A stretch of 12,598 nt of DNA from Sphingomonas sp. (GTDB lineage: Bacteria; Pseudomonadota; Alphaproteobacteria; Sphingomonadales; Sphingomonadaceae): contig PNLG01000134.1 in assembly GCA_013822915.1 (NCBI GenBank), positions 1 through 12,598 of the forward strand. The letters run 5' to 3'. Both the position numbers and the translations under genes were made by a program. Under the pieces are notes generated by a model. It was not told the origin of the DNA, made no database searches, and saw only the letters and a list, made by a program, of their open reading frames with translations. This document shows, piece after piece, positions 6,816-12,598 of the stretch. Each line of letters opens with the position of its first letter. Position 1 is the stretch's first letter.

Positions 6816-8009
6816 ATGAAGCTTGCACGCCTGACCGCCCTGGCCATGGTCGTGATTGCCGCGCCGCTGGCCGCCCAGCATCAAGGGCATCAGCCGCAAC
6901 CCTCGGCACCTGTGGCGCCCGCCGCTCCGGCGCCGGACTATGCCCATCATGACACCTGGCTTTGCCTGCCCGGTCGCACCGATGCGTGCAGTGCCAATCA
7001 GGACGCAACGATTGTCGCCGCCAATGGCCACCAAAGTGTTGAGGTGTTCAAGCCCGCGTCTGCACCCCAATTCGATTGTTTCTATGTCTATCCCACCGTG
7101 TCGCTCGACCCGACGCCGAACGCCGATTTGAAGCCGGGGCTGGAGGAAAAGACGGTCGCCGCGTTTCAGGCCGCGCGATTTGCCAAACACTGCCGGGTGT
7201 TCGCGCCGCTCTATCGCCAGATCACGCTCGCCGGGCTGCGCCGTCTGGGCAGCACCAGCGCGGCGACGGCCGACCGTGCGCTTGCCTATGGCGATGTGAA
7301 GGCGGCATGGGCGCATTATCTGGCGACCGAAAATAAGGGGCGCGGCGTCGTGCTGATCGGGCATAGCCAAGGGTCGGGCATGCTCAAGCAGCTGATCGCC
7401 GAGGAAATTGACGGCAAGCCCGCCGCCAAGCACATCATCTCTGCCATGCTGATCGGCACCAATGTCGCGGTGCCAGCGGGCAAGGGCGTGGGCGGCGATT
7501 TCAAGGCATTTCCGCTGTGCCGCACAGCGACCCAGACCGGCTGCCTCATCACCTATGTGTCGTTTCGCGCCGAAGTGACTCCGCCGGACAACAGCCGGTT
7601 CGGTGTGGTGGCGGGGCCGGGGATGGTCGCTGCCTGCACCAATCCGGCAGCGCTTGGCGGGGGCAAAGCGTTGAGCGACAATTACCTCGGCACGCGCGGC
7701 GCGGGGCTGGGCAGCGGGATTCAGGCGCCGTGGGTGAAGGACGGCCCGGCGGTGACGACCCCCTTCGTCAAGGTGCCGGGGCTCATTGCAACTGAATGTG
7801 TCCAGCGCGGCAAGTTCAGCTATCTGGCGGTCACCGTGAACGCCGACCCCGCCGATCCGCGCACCGATACGATTGCAGGCGATATCACTATCCTCGACAA
7901 GGTACTGGCCGATTGGGGGCTGCACCTGATCGACATGCCGGTCGTGATGGGCAATCTGGTCGAGCTGGCAAATGTGCAGGCAAAGGCGTGGGCGGCGAAA
8001 AAGCGGTAA
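6816..8009 (+). CDS. Exported DUF3089-family alpha/beta hydrolase
   Basis: This 397-residue protein has a Sec signal peptide (MKLARLTALAMVVIAAPLAAQ, cleavage likely after residue 19 or 20) and a His/Gln/Pro/Ala-rich linker to about residue 42. The rest is an alpha/beta-hydrolase-like domain of the DUF3089 type. FDCFYVYPTV (about 86-95) is characteristic of the family. GHSQGS (182-187) is the nucleophile elbow, with Ser184 as the probable catalytic serine. The acid and histidine of the triad cannot be assigned with confidence. Several cysteines (50, 58, 88, 126) suggest periplasmic disulfides. A GGGGA Shine-Dalgarno precedes the ATG. The stop is only 10 bases from the convergent serine hydrolase stop. 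A periplasmic or surface esterase/lipase activity is likely; the substrate is unknown. Confidence 0.9.
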   Translation: MKLARLTALAMVVIAAPLAAQHQGHQPQPSAPVAPAAPAPDYAHHDTWLCLPGRTDACSANQDATIVAANGHQSVEVFKPASAPQFDCFYVYPTVSLDPTPNADLKPGLEEKTVAAFQAARFAKHCRVFAPLYRQITLAGLRRLGSTSAATADRALAYGDVKAAWAHYLATENKGRGVVLIGHSQGSGMLKQLIAEEIDGKPAAKHIISAMLIGTNVAVPAGKGVGGDFKAFPLCRTATQTGCLITYVSFRAEVTPPDNSRFGVVAGPGMVAACTNPAALGGGKALSDNYLGTRGAGLGSGIQAPWVKDGPAVTTPFVKVPGLIATECVQRGKFSYLAVTVNADPADPRTDTIAGDITILDKVLADWGLHLIDMPVVMGNLVELANVQAKAWAAKKR

Positions 8010-8019
8010 TCCCTGTCCG

Positions 8020-9072
8020 TTAAGGCGCGGGCTGAACCAGCCCCGCTGCAACCTCGCCCATTACTTGTTCGACCCTGTCAAGCCGGTCCTGCCGGGTATT
8101 GCCGACGCGCACCAGGATATAGCCATGCGAGCGGCCGTCGGCCCCCGTGCCCCGGAACGTCAGCACATATTGGCCGAGATGGCCGTTCATCGACGCAATT
8201 GCGGGCTCGCGGCCGGTTTTGGAAAAGCGGTTGAGCCAGGTCTGGCCACCATAGATCGCCTTTTTCGGTGACGGCGTTTTCATGAAGGCGAGCCAGTCGG
8301 GCGCGATCACTTGGCTCCCATCGGCGCCCTTGCCGTCGAGCAGCAGCGCGCCAACGCGGGCGAAATCGGGGAGCGACAAATGGATCAGCGAGCCGCCAAT
8401 CTGCGTCCCCGCGCCGTCGAATTCGAGCACGACGCCGTTCGCCCCAGCGGGCGTGTAGAGCCGTTCGAACGCGAAATCGCGATACGCCTTGGCGCGCGCT
8501 TTCGCATCGCGGCTGTCGGTCAGGGTGCGGGTGATGATTTCAGACAGGATGATGGTGGTGAGCGAGCTATATTCGAATTTCTCGCCCGGTTTCGCCTCCA
8601 GCGGCTGAGCAATCGCGCGCGCGGCCATGGTGTGCGTGCCGCTCGCGAACAGCACCTGGTTGGTGTCGCTTGCCTCCACCGGATCGCCGACTTCGGTGTG
8701 TTTCAGGCCAGCGGACATGTGCAGCAGATGGCGCAGCGTGATTTTCGCGCGCGGGTCGCCGGGTTTTTGCCATTCGGCGATGGGCGCGGGGGCGTCGAGC
8801 GTCAGCCGCCCGTCGCTCACCAATTCGCCGATCAGCATGGCGGTCATCGTCTTGGCGGTTGACCAGCTGATGAAGCGATTCGCATCCGAATAGCCAGGCG
8901 CATAGCGTTTTGCGATCACGCGCCCGTCCTCGATCAGGATCGCGCCGCGGGTATCCCCCTGATCCGCGGCAAATAGCGGGCTCAGCACGTCGTCAGGCGA
9001 TGCGGCAAGCGGCGTCGCGCCGCCGATCAGCGTAAGCGCGGCGAGCGCGGGCAGGGCGAGCTTGTATTGCAT
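8020..9072 (-). CDS. Exported serine hydrolase of the beta-lactamase/6-aminohexanoate-dimer hydrolase type
   Basis: The protein has 350 residues, with a signal peptide (about 1-24, KLALPALAALTLIGGATPLAA) and a class C beta-lactamase-like serine hydrolase domain. SWSTAK carries the SxxK motif (Ser71, Lys74: nucleophile and general base). FEYSS (166-170) gives the catalytic Tyr168 of the YxN/YSS motif. GHLGQYV (297-303) corresponds to the C-terminal KTG-equivalent strand motif, as in esterase- or peptidase-like members. LRHLLHMSAGL (113-123) is also characteristic. The missing KTG argues against a true beta-lactamase; an esterase, amidase or peptidase is more likely. ATG 9072 is preferred over the in-frame upstream ATGs (9099, 9153) because it begins the signal peptide and is placed by the promoter. 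It is divergent from the small membrane protein at 9098, with 25 bases between start codons. Confidence 0.9.
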   Translation of the reverse strand: MQYKLALPALAALTLIGGATPLAASPDDVLSPLFAADQGDTRGAILIEDGRVIAKRYAPGYSDANRFISWSTAKTMTAMLIGELVSDGRLTLDAPAPIAEWQKPGDPRAKITLRHLLHMSAGLKHTEVGDPVEASDTNQVLFASGTHTMAARAIAQPLEAKPGEKFEYSSLTTIILSEIITRTLTDSRDAKARAKAYRDFAFERLYTPAGANGVVLEFDGAGTQIGGSLIHLSLPDFARVGALLLDGKGADGSQVIAPDWLAFMKTPSPKKAIYGGQTWLNRFSKTGREPAIASMNGHLGQYVLTFRGTGADGRSHGYILVRVGNTRQDRLDRVEQVMGEVAAGLVQPAP

Positions 9073-9089
9073 GACGCACAGGATAGAGT
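9062..9089 (+). promoter_or_regulatory. Candidate promoter of the small membrane protein gene (leaderless geometry)
   Basis: TTGTAT (9062-9067) and TAGAGT (9084-9089) are 16 bases apart. The -10-like box ends 8 bases before the ATG at 9098, so the transcript would begin at or next to the start codon. The -35 lies inside the first codons of the divergent serine hydrolase gene. Confidence 0.35.
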
Positions 9090-9107
9090 GCGCGCCCATG
9101 ATGGCAA
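9080..9107 (-). promoter_or_regulatory. Candidate promoter of the serine hydrolase gene (leaderless geometry)
   Basis: On the minus strand TTGCCA (9102-9107, 5 of 6) and TATCCT (9080-9085, 4 of 6) are separated by 16 bases. The -10 ends 7 bases before the ATG at 9072, predicting a leaderless mRNA; there is no Shine-Dalgarno. The -35 lies inside the first codons of the divergent gene, and the two opposing -10 boxes overlap by two bases. Confidence 0.5.
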
Positions 9108-9436
9108 GACGGATTGGGTTCGGCGCCCTTTTGGTATTTTTCGCAGGGCTCATCGCGGCATGGGCCTATGCCCGGTCGATCACGCCCAAGATCGAGCTTG
9201 GCGTCGGCTATGGCGCGCGCGTGGCATGCGCGTGCCGCTATATCGGCAATCGCGACATCAACAGCTGTTACAAGGATTTTGAGCCCGGCATGGAACAGAT
9301 CAGCCTGAAGGATGATCCAAAGCTGAAGACCGTGACGGCCTATGTTCCGCTGCTCGCCTCGCGCTCGGTGCGGTATGACCCGGTGCTGGGGTGCCAGCCC
9401 GAACCGTTCAAGGGCGCGCCCTATCGCGTGCCCTAA
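9098..9436 (+). CDS. Small membrane-anchored cysteine protein resembling a serine hydrolase N-terminal domain
   Basis: The 112-residue product has an N-terminal hydrophobic anchor or signal (about 6-22, IGFGALLVFFAGLIAAW). A periplasmic domain of about 80 residues follows with four cysteines: a CAC pair near 43-45, one near 56, and one near 96 in the segment SVRYDPVLGCQPEPF. The order 'GY-x-A-x-V-x-C ... VTAYVPLLASRSVRYDPVLGC' resembles, from memory, the region between the N-terminal TM helix and the catalytic domain in many proteobacterial beta-lactamase-family serine hydrolases; here it stands alone. ATG 9098 or 9101 are both possible, and an in-frame ATG at 9062 is less likely. It is divergent from a serine hydrolase, and its stop overlaps the convergent mnmA stop by four bases. 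The function is unknown; a partner or regulator of the hydrolase is inference. Confidence 0.75.
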   Translation: MMARRIGFGALLVFFAGLIAAWAYARSITPKIELGVGYGARVACACRYIGNRDINSCYKDFEPGMEQISLKDDPKLKTVTAYVPLLASRSVRYDPVLGCQPEPFKGAPYRVP

Positions 9437-10539
9437 GCCGCCGCCTCTGCCCGCTGCGTCGCCATGATCCAGCCGCCGCCGAGCACCCGGTCGCCTGCGT
9501 AGAGCACCGCGGCTTGCCCCGGCGCGACACCATATTCGCTCGCGTCAAAGATCAGCCGGTCGCCATGAAGCCGGGCGGGCACGGGCTTGGCCAGGCTGCG
9601 CACCTTGGCAGTCAGCGGCCCCGTATGATCGCCGCCGATCCAGTTGATCCCGCCCAGCCGCGCGGTCGCCACCGCCAGCGCGCTTTTGGGGCCAACCACG
9701 ACGCGGCGTGCCGCTGCCTCCAGCCGGAGCACATAGAGCGGCTCGGGCGTGCCGCCGATTTCGAGCCCGCGCCGCTGGCCGACGGTGAAGTGGATCAGGC
9801 CGCGATGCTGGCCAAGCACGCGCCCGCCCTCATCAACAATGTCGCCGCCCACGTCCGCCTCGGGGCGCAGCTTTTTGACCAGGCGCGCATAATCGCCATC
9901 GGGCACGAAACAGATATCCTGGCTATCGGGTTTGGCCGCAACGCCAAGGCCGATCTCGGCGGCAAGCGCGCGCACCTGCGCCTTGGGCATGCCACCGAGC
10001 GGAAAACGAAGATAATCAAGCTGGGCGGGCGTGGTCGCGAACAGGAAATAGCTCTGGTCGCGCGCCGGGTCGATCGCGCGGTGCAGCTCGGCCCCGCCCG
10101 CGCCTTCCACCCGGCGGACATAATGGCCGGTCGCCAGACAATCGGCCCCCAGATCGCGCGCCAGCTTCAGCAGATCGGTGAATTTTGGCCCCATATTGCA
10201 TTTGATGCACGGAATGGGGGTGCGCCCGGCGAGATATTCGTCTGCGAAATCGTCAATCACTGCCTCGCGAAAGGCGGTTTCATGGTCGAACACATAATGC
10301 GCAATGCCAAGCTTGTCGCAAACTGCGCGCGCATCACGAATGTCGCGGCCGGCGCAACAACTGCCTGCGCGGCCCACCGCTTCGCCATGATCATAGAGTT
10401 GGAGCGTAATGCCGATCGTCTCCGCCCCCGTGCGCGTGGCAAGCGCGGCGACGACCGACGAATCGACCCCGCCCGACATCGCCACCACGATGCGCCGCGC
10501 CGCCGGATTTGCCCCAAGCTGAAAATCACCATCCATCAT
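9433..10539 (-). CDS. mnmA: tRNA-specific 2-thiouridylase MnmA
   Basis: MnmA uses ATP and sulfur relayed from a persulfide carrier to make 2-thiouridine at U34 of tRNA-Lys, -Glu and -Gln in the cytoplasm. The 368-residue length is normal. The PP-loop SGGVDSS (22-28) binds ATP. CIKCN (111-115) places the first catalytic Cys at 114, and DSQDICF (206-211... Cys210) gives the second, persulfide-carrying Cys; both are present. GHYVRR, DQSYFLF and HFTVGQRRGL further identify the family, and the C-terminal beta-barrel extends to the end. Two tandem ATGs (10539 and 10536) are equally possible. The stop codon (TAG) interleaves with the TAA of the convergent small gene. It appears to be expressed alone from its own promoter. 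Confidence 0.96.
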   Translation of the reverse strand: MMDGDFQLGANPAARRIVVAMSGGVDSSVVAALATRTGAETIGITLQLYDHGEAVGRAGSCCAGRDIRDARAVCDKLGIAHYVFDHETAFREAVIDDFADEYLAGRTPIPCIKCNMGPKFTDLLKLARDLGADCLATGHYVRRVEGAGGAELHRAIDPARDQSYFLFATTPAQLDYLRFPLGGMPKAQVRALAAEIGLGVAAKPDSQDICFVPDGDYARLVKKLRPEADVGGDIVDEGGRVLGQHRGLIHFTVGQRRGLEIGGTPEPLYVLRLEAAARRVVVGPKSALAVATARLGGINWIGGDHTGPLTAKVRSLAKPVPARLHGDRLIFDASEYGVAPGQAAVLYAGDRVLGGGWIMATQRAEAAA

Positions 10540-10546
10540 TGCGGCT

Positions 10547-10575
10547 CAGATAGGGGGCCAGCTGCCGCTTACCAA
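10547..10575 (-). promoter_or_regulatory. Candidate promoter of mnmA (leaderless geometry)
   Basis: On the minus strand TTGGTA (10570-10575, 4 of 6) and TATCTG (10547-10552, 3 of 6) are 17 bases apart. The -10 ends 7 bases before the first ATG at 10539. No Shine-Dalgarno lies between them. Confidence 0.35.
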
Positions 10576-10610
10576 GCATTGCTTTTACCGGACCTTCAGA
10601 TGCGGGCGCT

Positions 10611-10877
10611 ATGCGGATTGCTTATTCTCTTTCGGCGGCGGGCGTGCGCGTGGATTTTGATTTTCGACAGTTTGACCATAATCCGCACGCGGCACCGCGC
10701 CCGCTTTCCCTGCCGATCCTGATCGTCGGCGTGGCGGCGCGTCAGGCCGCCAGCGTGACCGCGCAGGTCGAGCAACGCCGCTGCAACGTTGCCAGCCCGG
10801 TGGCCCAGAGTCACTTGGGCACGGGCGCCTTCAACGCGGCAACGGCGCGCGCAATCATGAAGTGGAAAGGGGAATGA
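10611..10877 (+). CDS. Small hypothetical protein
   Basis: This is an 88-codon ORF with GC-rich third positions like its neighbours. The product begins MRIAYSLSAAGVRVDFDFRQF and continues with a hydrophobic strand-like LPILIVGVAARQAASVTAQVE. It ends in an alanine-rich helix and a basic tail (GTGAFNAATARAIMKWKGE). There is no signal peptide, clear TM helix or known motif, and no Shine-Dalgarno sequence before the ATG. It fills the gap between mnmA (divergent, 71 bases away) and sciP, and no better ORF covers the stretch on either strand. I do not recognise a family. It is probably a real small cytoplasmic protein, but it could be a chance ORF in GC-rich DNA. Confidence 0.55.
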   Translation: MRIAYSLSAAGVRVDFDFRQFDHNPHAAPRPLSLPILIVGVAARQAASVTAQVEQRRCNVASPVAQSHLGTGAFNAATARAIMKWKGE

Positions 10878-10974
10878 AGGCGTTGTTTACCCCGCCGTTT
10901 CAATCCCTATTCAAGTCCGGCTGCTATCGGTCGTTACTACAGTTGGACCGCAGTTGCGTTATTCGAGGTTTTGC

Positions 10975-11274
10975 ATGATCGAGAACCAAAAGATCCGCCC
11001 GGCAAAGGTGATCGGCCCGCTTGGAGAAGCGCTGACGCTTGAGTCGCTGCCGCCGCCGGAGACGACACGGTGGGTCGTGCGACGCAAGGCCGAAGTGGTT
11101 GCCGCCGTCAATGGCGGGTTGTTGAGCGTGGACGATGTGTGCGCGCGCTATAACCTGACGGTGGAGGAATTTGCCGGCTGGCAACGCGCGATCGACCGGT
11201 CGGGGATGCCGGGGCTGCGCGTGACCCGCATTCAGCATTATCGTTCGCTTTACGAGCGTCAGCAGAAATATTGA
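10975..11274 (+). CDS. sciP: CtrA inhibitor SciP (DUF1153)
   Basis: The 99-residue protein matches the DUF1153 family almost end to end: VIGPLGEALTLESLPPPET (12-30), TRWVVRRKAEVVAAVNGGLL (31-50), then a helix-turn-helix (about 51-76, SVDDVCARYNLTVEEFAGWQRAI), and the signature TRIQHYR (84-90). In Caulobacter SciP is a small helix-turn-helix protein that binds CtrA and blocks CtrA-driven transcription in the swarmer phase. The start at 10975 has GAGG seven bases upstream; an in-frame ATG at 10954 adds seven unsupported residues. The gene stands alone, with an intrinsic terminator about 40 bases after the stop. The same function is expected here by homology, though the sphingomonad CtrA circuit may differ. 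Confidence 0.92.
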   Translation: MIENQKIRPAKVIGPLGEALTLESLPPPETTRWVVRRKAEVVAAVNGGLLSVDDVCARYNLTVEEFAGWQRAIDRSGMPGLRVTRIQHYRSLYERQQKY

Positions 11275-11316
11275 TTCGCCGGGCGCGACGCGAGTCGCCG
11301 CCGGGAAAAAGCTTGG

Positions 11317-11347
11317 GGCTGCACGCACCGCGCGTGCGGCCTTTTTT
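11317..11347 (+). terminator. Intrinsic terminator of sciP
   Basis: GGCTGCACGC and GCGTGCGGCC pair as a 10-bp stem with one G-U pair around the loop ACCGC (11327-11331). Six T residues follow directly (11342-11347). An A run (AAAAA, 11306-11310) upstream might give weak function in the other direction. Confidence 0.88.
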
Positions 11348-11429
11348 ATTGCTCGCTTGGCGCCCGCCCCCGCTTTTACTTGCGAAATGACCGGAAAAAG
11401 GGCAATCGCGCGCTGCCCGCATCCACCCC

Positions 11430-11458
11430 TTGAGGTTGGTGACTTATTTCGCTAATAC
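11430..11458 (+). promoter_or_regulatory. Candidate promoter of the RND adaptor gene
   Basis: TTGAGG (11430-11435) and TAATAC (11453-11458) are spaced by 17 bases, about 45 bases before the adaptor start. The overlapping ATACAGTAT (11455-11463) is a short perfect inverted repeat in the position where a repressor of an efflux operon often binds, but at nine bases it could be chance. The rest of 11351-11503 shows no gene. Confidence 0.35.
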
Positions 11459-11503
11459 AGTATCGGATAGAGATCGGGGCGATTGGATACGAAAGTGGCT
11501 GAT

Positions 11504-12598
11504 ATGAATTACGAGCCGGGAACAATCGGCAATAATGGCCGCTATGCGCTGCCCGGCGGGGATGCGCCGCGTTCGAATTCTGCGCGCTGGATTGCGCTTG
11601 CGGTTTCGGCAGTCGTGCTGCTCGCGCTGATCGGATTCTGGGCGTTTGGCGGCAAGCCCAAGGCGGCGGAGGCCAATGCGCCGGCCAAGCAGGTGCCAAC
11701 CGTGACCGTCACGGTCCCCGGTCGTCAGACGGTGGCGCGCACGATCACCGCCACGGGCTCGATCGCGGCGAAGGTTGACATGCCTATCGGCGTGGCGGGC
11801 GAGGGTGGCCGGGTGACTGCCGTGCTTGTTCAGCCGGGCCAATGGGTGAAGGCGGGGCAAGTGCTCGCCGCGATCGACCGCTCGGTCCAGATCGAGACGC
11901 AGGCGTCGCAGGCAGCGCAAATCGGCGTTGCCCGCTCTGACGCGCGGCTGGCGCAGGCCGAGCTCGACCGCGCGCAGCAGCTTGTCGATCGCGGGTTTAT
12001 TTCCAAGGCCGATGTTGATCGCCGCACCGCGACCCGCGACGCAGCCCTTGCGCGCGTGAAAGTGGCCGAGGCGCAGCTTGAGGAAATCCGCGCCCGCAAC
12101 GGTCGGTTGCTGATCCGCGCGCCCGCCGCCGGGCTGGTGCTGACGCGCGCGATTGAGCCGGGGCAGATCGTGTCGGCGGGGTCGGGCGTGTTGTTCCGGC
12201 TGGCCGGTGGGGGCGCGCTTGAACTGCGCGCCGCACTGTCCGATGCCGATATGGCGCAGGCACGCGTCGGCACGCCTGCCATCGTGGTGCCGGTGGGCAG
12301 TACGCGCCGCTTCACCGGCCAGGTGTGGCAAGTCGCCCCGGTGATCGACCCGCAGACCCGCCAGGGTGAAGTGCGAATCGCGCTCCCCTACGACTCCGCG
12401 TTGCGTCCTGGTGGCTTTGCTGCTGTCACACTGACCGCTGGTGCTGGGGTGGCGCCGCTCCTCCCGCAATCATCGGTGCAGAGTGACGCAAAGGGCAATT
12501 TCGTCTATGTCGTTGGGCCGAACAATGAAGTTGCCCGGCGGGACATCAAGGTCGGGCAGGTGTCGGACGCAGGGGTTGCGATTGCGTCCGGGCTGACC
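11504..12598 (+). CDS. RND efflux pump periplasmic adaptor (HlyD/AcrA-type membrane fusion protein), partial
   Basis: The reading frame stays open for 365 codons to the window edge, so the C-terminus is missing. The domains run in order. A short cytoplasmic N-tail is followed by a single membrane anchor (about 29-48, WIALAVSAVVLLALIGFWAFG). The first lipoyl half follows (about 65-125, with ITATGSIAAKVDMPIGVAGEGGRV and VLVQPGQWVKAGQVLAAID). A short alpha-hairpin (about 126-193) contains LDRAQQLVDRGFISKADVDR. The second lipoyl half is LLIRAPAAGLVLTRAIEPGQIVSAG, followed by the beta-barrel to about 315 and the start of the membrane-proximal domain. The protein links an inner-membrane RND transporter to an outer-membrane channel; the transporter gene is expected just downstream. 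Upstream in-frame GTG 11495 and TTG 11483 are alternative starts. The substrate is unknown. Confidence 0.93.
   Translation, partial: MNYEPGTIGNNGRYALPGGDAPRSNSARWIALAVSAVVLLALIGFWAFGGKPKAAEANAPAKQVPTVTVTVPGRQTVARTITATGSIAAKVDMPIGVAGEGGRVTAVLVQPGQWVKAGQVLAAIDRSVQIETQASQAAQIGVARSDARLAQAELDRAQQLVDRGFISKADVDRRTATRDAALARVKVAEAQLEEIRARNGRLLIRAPAAGLVLTRAIEPGQIVSAGSGVLFRLAGGGALELRAALSDADMAQARVGTPAIVVPVGSTRRFTGQVWQVAPVIDPQTRQGEVRIALPYDSALRPGGFAAVTLTAGAGVAPLLPQSSVQSDAKGNFVYVVGPNNEVARRDIKVGQVSDAGVAIASGLT

Noticed and set aside
8020..8050. Hairpin near the convergent stops of the two hydrolase genes as a bidirectional terminator
   Set aside because: GCGGGCT and AGCCCCGC pair only with a bulged base, lie inside the coding end of the minus-strand gene, and have no T tract on either side.
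6609..8051. Very long minus-strand ORF (480 codons) opposite the DUF3089 hydrolase
   Set aside because: The plus-strand frame has a signal peptide, the GHSQGS motif, a promoter and a Shine-Dalgarno. The minus frame is an Arg/His/Gln-rich shadow without family features.
8020..9072. Antibiotic-resistance beta-lactamase (AmpC)
   Set aside because: SxxK and Tyr are present, but the KTG triad is replaced by GHLGQ and the overall motifs fit esterase- or amidase-like serine hydrolases.
9391..10722. Long plus-strand ORF (443 codons) opposite mnmA
   Set aside because: mnmA on the minus strand has all catalytic motifs; the plus-strand frame is its shadow.

Overview
The window looks like a piece of an alphaproteobacterial chromosome, most likely from a sphingomonad (Sphingomonadales). 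The reasons are the high GC content, the block yajC-secD-secF-Mth938-like gene, a SciP/DUF1153 cell-cycle regulator, and a DUF3089 hydrolase. This is an inference from gene content and order; no database search was run. No phage, transposon, CRISPR array or obvious foreign island is visible, and it reads mostly as core chromosome.

Layout, left to right. At the extreme left (20-34) is a near-consensus Fur box, probably serving a gene that lies outside the window. A proline-rich lipoprotein of unknown function (91-639, minus) is divergent from an MHS-family metabolite:H+ symporter of the KgtP type (749-2038). An AraC-family regulator follows (2284-3195), preceded by a direct repeat with helical spacing that could be its operator. 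A tRNA-Pro(GGG) lies on the minus strand (3222-3298) with a recognisable promoter. Next is the membrane-protein export operon yajC-secD-secF, whose last gene overlaps by 4 bases a small Mth938/NDUFAF3-like protein (3458-6755). Then come an exported DUF3089 alpha/beta hydrolase (6816-8009), a convergent exported beta-lactamase-fold serine hydrolase (8020-9072, minus), and, only 25 bp away and divergent, a small membrane-anchored protein (9098-9436). That small protein overlaps the convergent mnmA (9433-10536/10539, minus) by four bases. A small hypothetical ORF (10611-10877), sciP (10975-11274) with a clear intrinsic terminator, and the first 365 codons of an RND-pump periplasmic adaptor (11504 to the window edge) complete it.

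Functionally, YajC, SecD and SecF form the ancillary complex that uses the proton-motive force to help preprotein translocation through SecYEG. The Mth938-like protein is coupled to them. MnmA thiolates U34 of the Lys/Glu/Gln tRNAs. SciP is known in Caulobacter as an inhibitor of CtrA-driven transcription.

The most interesting observations are two. First, the serine hydrolase and the small divergent protein share a very compressed divergent promoter with predicted leaderless transcripts, and the small protein resembles the N-terminal domain that precedes the catalytic domain in other serine hydrolases. Second, the same geometry (-10 box exactly 7 bases, or 8 in one case, before the ATG, without Shine-Dalgarno) recurs at four genes in the window. 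I found no clearly new multi-gene system.
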